A DNA stretch of 8,013 nt, taken from Dehalococcoidia bacterium (GTDB lineage Bacteria; Chloroflexota; Dehalococcoidia; Lucifugimonadales; Lucifugimonadaceae). Position 1 is the first letter of the stretch; every line of letters begins with the position of its first letter. The notes beneath the pieces are model-generated. The model did not search any database, was not told the origin of the DNA, and saw only the letters and a list, made by a program, of their open reading frames with translations. The stretch covers positions 1 through 8,013 of the forward strand of contig JANQEF010000131.1 in assembly GCA_028278465.1 (NCBI GenBank). Direction: 5' to 3'. Shown here one piece after another: positions 6,115 through 8,013 of the stretch. A program made the translations under genes and the position numbers.

Positions 6115-7164
6115 CTAGATGACGTGGTACATCAGCAGGTGCTCTCTTAGGACATCCATGCTGAAATCGTTCTCCACGTCACGCAGAACCGAATGGATGT
6201 GATTGGCGTCGTTCTGGCGGTTGTCGTACTCGATGATGAAGTTCCCGCTGTGGATCCTGTAGTAGTGCTTCATCCCGTGCTCCATCCCGCCGGACCACGC
6301 GAAGTGGAAGTTCTCAACGCCGTCCTCGCCTAGCTGCGCAAGCACCTTGCCAACGCCGCTATCGGCAATGTCATCCCGGACCTGGCTCGTGTACTCCGTG
6401 ATCAGCGAAGTAAGCATCTCTTTCTGAGTGCCGTTCATCGCGTGGCCGCGCAGCCCCTCCTCTTTGGGAATCACCACCTTCGAGCTGTTGTAGGAGAGTA
6501 TGTCCGCCGGAGCGTCCTCGCCGATCACCGCCTTCGTTCGCTGGCTGGAGTCGAGCGAGTTGATCAGCTCCAGGGCAAGCGCCTCTCGACTTCCGAGAAT
6601 GTTGCGGCCGGCATGCGGAAACCCGTCCGGGACGATCGCCGGGTTCGACCCGAAGAAGAACGGCGTTGTCGAAATGACCTCATCGCCCCACGAGTGGATG
6701 TGGATCGATATGTGGTGGCCTTCGACACGCCATCCCCATGGCTCGTCGCCAAGCGGGTCACCGAACACCGTCCAGTAGTAGAGCTCAGGATCACGCACGA
6801 AGGACTTGATCCCGGCCTGCTTCTCGATCTCGCCCAGTATCGACTCGTGCTCGATGATCTGGCGAGCGCGGGTGTTTGCTACCGGTGACAGCCCGGAAGC
6901 CATCAACTCGAACGCCAGGTCGCGCTGGTTCTGATCCATGTCACGGAGAGGCAGCCCGTGCCGGTTCAGCGGCGGGTAGTACCAGAAGATCCGCTCTCCA
7001 TCGTTGTAGTGGTAAGTGGTCTTCGCTCTCTGGTCCGACGAGAGGCTGTCCAGGAATCTCGCGCAGGCGACGGCCATCTCTTTAGCTGCCGGAGAACGTC
7101 CGCCCGAGTGACCGTTGTGATGATGGTCGTGATGGTGGCCGTCGTCATGGTCGTGGTGTGCCAT
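6115..7164 (-). CDS. DUF3500 domain protein with histidine-rich N-terminus
   Basis: The 349-residue protein has two parts. Residues 1-19 hold ten histidines and four aspartates (HH, HHH, HHH blocks), as seen in metal-storing tails of metallochaperones and metal transporters. Residues from about 26 match DUF3500 as I recall it: ARFLDSLSSDQRAK, the YHYNDGER-IFWYYPP stretch, RHGLPLRDM, ELMASGLS, the core WGWRVEGHHISIHIH (143-157), FFGSNPA, a second SLDSSQRTKAVI (203-214), and the end ANHIHSVLRDVENDF then LREHL. The function of DUF3500 is not established. The conserved histidines of the core and tail (GHH, HIH, NHIH) suggest a metal site, which is inference. No signal peptide or membrane segment is visible. 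The start is fixed by CAGGAG eight bases upstream, and a candidate promoter sits at 7230-7259. It is followed on the same strand by the regulator after about 250 bases. Confidence 0.85.
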   Translation of the reverse strand: MAHHDHDDGHHHDHHHNGHSGGRSPAAKEMAVACARFLDSLSSDQRAKTTYHYNDGERIFWYYPPLNRHGLPLRDMDQNQRDLAFELMASGLSPVANTRARQIIEHESILGEIEKQAGIKSFVRDPELYYWTVFGDPLGDEPWGWRVEGHHISIHIHSWGDEVISTTPFFFGSNPAIVPDGFPHAGRNILGSREALALELINSLDSSQRTKAVIGEDAPADILSYNSSKVVIPKEEGLRGHAMNGTQKEMLTSLITEYTSQVRDDIADSGVGKVLAQLGEDGVENFHFAWSGGMEHGMKHYYRIHSGNFIIEYDNRQNDANHIHSVLRDVENDFSMDVLREHLLMYHVI

Positions 7165-7172
7165 CTCGGTCG

Positions 7173-7178
7173 CTCCTG
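7173..7178 (-). promoter_or_regulatory. Ribosome-binding site of the DUF3500 gene
   Basis: CAGGAG on the minus strand is eight bases upstream of the ATG at 7164. It supports keeping the histidine-rich stretch in the protein rather than starting at a later methionine such as residue 30. Confidence 0.65.
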
Positions 7179-7229
7179 GAGGGCTAAATGAAGTGGTCAG
7201 CGAACGCCTCGTGTTCAGTTTCGCTGGCG

Positions 7230-7259
7230 AATATAGCTACTACGTGAACCTCGTGTCCA
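7230..7259 (-). promoter_or_regulatory. Candidate sigma-70-type promoter of the DUF3500 gene
   Basis: On the minus strand TGGACA (7254-7259) and TATATT (7230-7235) are separated by 18 bases; each matches the -35 and -10 consensus at five of six positions. Transcription would start near 7223, leaving a leader of about 58 bases that contains the CAGGAG ribosome-binding site. Confidence 0.5.
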
Positions 7260-7403
7260 TTGAAACCGGGGTCGGCGGTCGCCGGCGGTGTTGCAGCCCG
7301 GGCTTCGATCAGGGTGCCGAGAGTCAGGTCTCGTGACCAGAGCGCCTTGCGATGACAGCGATCACGGTTGAACTCTGACCGACCCTCTAACTGCGCCGGT
7401 CGT

Positions 7404-7412
7404 TGCTATAAG
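7404..7412 (+). promoter_or_regulatory. Candidate extended -10 promoter of the kinase gene, giving a near-leaderless mRNA
   Basis: TGCTATAAG matches TGnTATAAT with one mismatch. No -35 box is seen at the usual distance. The expected transcription start (about 7418-7420) is only a few bases before the ATG at 7424, and no Shine-Dalgarno is present, so the message would be leaderless or nearly so. An in-frame TAA at 7409-7411 excludes any earlier start. Confidence 0.5.
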
Positions 7413-7423
7413 ATGCCGCCACT

Positions 7424-8013
7424 ATGCCGAGTGAGCGTGTGAAACGCCGGATTGAGCGCCTCCTGGACCAGGCCGAGGAGGCGGCCGACGCTCGCGATTG
7501 GGAGGCGGTGCTGGAGTCGGTTCGCGGCGTGTTCGCGGTCGATCCCGCTAACGAGGACGCCACGTCTTTTGAGCGTATAGCGACGGCGGCGCTGGGGGGC
7601 GACTCTAGTGAGAGTGGGCTGAGTTCGGGTGCGGGTGGTGATAGTGCCGCTGCGAAGGCGCCAGTTTCTGACGGTGCCGGAGCTGCTGTCGACGGCACCG
7701 CTGTTGCCGTTGGTGACAGCGCCGCCGCTATGTCCGGTGGTGACGTCACCTCCTCCTCGTCCAGCGATGGCGCGCCTTCTCCCACCTCCTTCGCTGCTGG
7801 CCGGTACGTGGTTAATCGGTTTCTTGGTGAGGGTGGAAAGAAGCGGGTTTTTCTTGCGCATGACGAGACGCTTGACCGTGACGTTGCGTTTGCGCTGATC
7901 AAGACGGAAGGGTTAGACGAGACCAGCCGGGAGCGGGTTCGCCGTGAGGCGCAGGCGATGGGCCGGATGGGGACGCACCCAGCGATCATGCCGATCTACG
8001 ACCTCGGCGAAGA
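7424..8013 (+). CDS. Serine/threonine protein kinase, N-terminal part only (runs off the window)
   Basis: The frame stays open from ATG 7424 to the window end, 196 complete codons. Residues about 4-57 (RIERLLDQAEEAADARDWEA, then FAVDPANEDA) are a TPR-like helical hairpin pair. Residues about 58-125 are a low-complexity linker of Gly, Ala, Ser, Asp and Val. From about 127 the Hanks-type kinase domain begins: RYVVNRFLGEGGKKRVFLAHD with the glycine-rich loop (135-142), FALIK with the likely ATP-binding lysine (160), and RREAQAMGRM with the likely helix-C glutamate (175), then PAIMPIYDLGE. The catalytic and activation loops lie beyond the window, so activity cannot be judged. Relatives I recall with this kinase start often carry long C-terminal ATPase or repeat domains, which may also be cut off here. 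It is divergent from the DUF3500 gene. The linker uses many T-ending codons, unlike the other genes. Confidence 0.88.
   Translation, partial: MPSERVKRRIERLLDQAEEAADARDWEAVLESVRGVFAVDPANEDATSFERIATAALGGDSSESGLSSGAGGDSAAAKAPVSDGAGAAVDGTAVAVGDSAAAMSGGDVTSSSSSDGAPSPTSFAAGRYVVNRFLGEGGKKRVFLAHDETLDRDVAFALIKTEGLDETSRERVRREAQAMGRMGTHPAIMPIYDLGE

Noticed and set aside
1..7164. A nickel or metal-handling cluster formed by the peptide/nickel-type ABC ATPase, the DUF4242 protein and the His-rich DUF3500 protein
   Set aside because: The three genes are not in one transcript, the DUF4242 copy has no histidine, and the ABC C-terminus does not distinguish peptide from nickel import. The link is only thematic.
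7184..7405. Open minus-strand frame before DUF3500 ending in a protein-like tail (HEVHVVAIFASETEHEAFAD)
   Set aside because: It has no ATG, GTG or TTG start in 74 codons, matches no family I recognise, and contains the candidate DUF3500 promoter. It could be a gene remnant, but the support is too thin to call.
7387..7989. Long minus-strand frame of about 200 codons opposite the kinase gene
   Set aside because: It is antisense to a clear kinase N-terminus; its Ser/Ala/Pro-rich product is what the reverse complement of the Gly/Ala/Ser linker would give.

Overview
The window is a GC-rich bacterial chromosomal segment with five coding regions and one apparent gene remnant; I see no mobile element, tRNA, rRNA or CRISPR array. 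From left to right it holds: the 3' part of a peptide-type ABC transporter ATPase (+); a small DUF4242 protein (+); a short acyl-CoA-dehydrogenase-like C-terminal remnant (-); a complete acyl-CoA dehydrogenase/HsaA-type flavoprotein (-); a very large LuxR-type ATPase regulator (-); a DUF3500 protein with a histidine-rich N-terminus (-); and the 5' end of a serine/threonine protein kinase (+), cut by the window edge. The kinase loop sequence (GEGGKKRVFLAHD, then FALIKTEGLDE), the peptide ABC system and the HsaA-like flavoprotein remind me of marine or soil Chloroflexota (SAR202/Dehalococcoidia-like). This is an impression from memory, not a measured placement.

Layout. Bases 1-1190 read rightward. 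The ABC gene ends at 794 and the DUF4242 gene has its own extended -10 promoter and a strong ribosome-binding site that points to a TTG start. Bases 1187-7164 read leftward: DUF3500, then the LuxR-type regulator, then the flavoprotein, with gaps of about 250 and 190 bases. They could be one transcript, but the gap before the regulator is packed with inverted repeats, so separate control is likely. A divergent region of about 260 bases (7165-7423) separates DUF3500 from the kinase and carries a candidate promoter for each direction.

How the genes might work together. The regulator is the natural candidate to control the flavoprotein downstream of it and perhaps itself. It is unusual in having a second helix-turn-helix at its N-terminus. 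The flavoprotein looks more like a reductase-dependent flavin monooxygenase than a beta-oxidation dehydrogenase. The DUF3500 and DUF4242 proteins have no firmly known roles. The transporter and the kinase are probably independent units.

Most worth a second look: the out-of-frame acyl-CoA-dehydrogenase tail fragment next to the intact gene, the double-HTH regulator, the run of abutting palindromes upstream of it, and a 17-base element ending in an extended -10 box that appears upstream of both rightward genes. I found no convincing new defence or mobile system.
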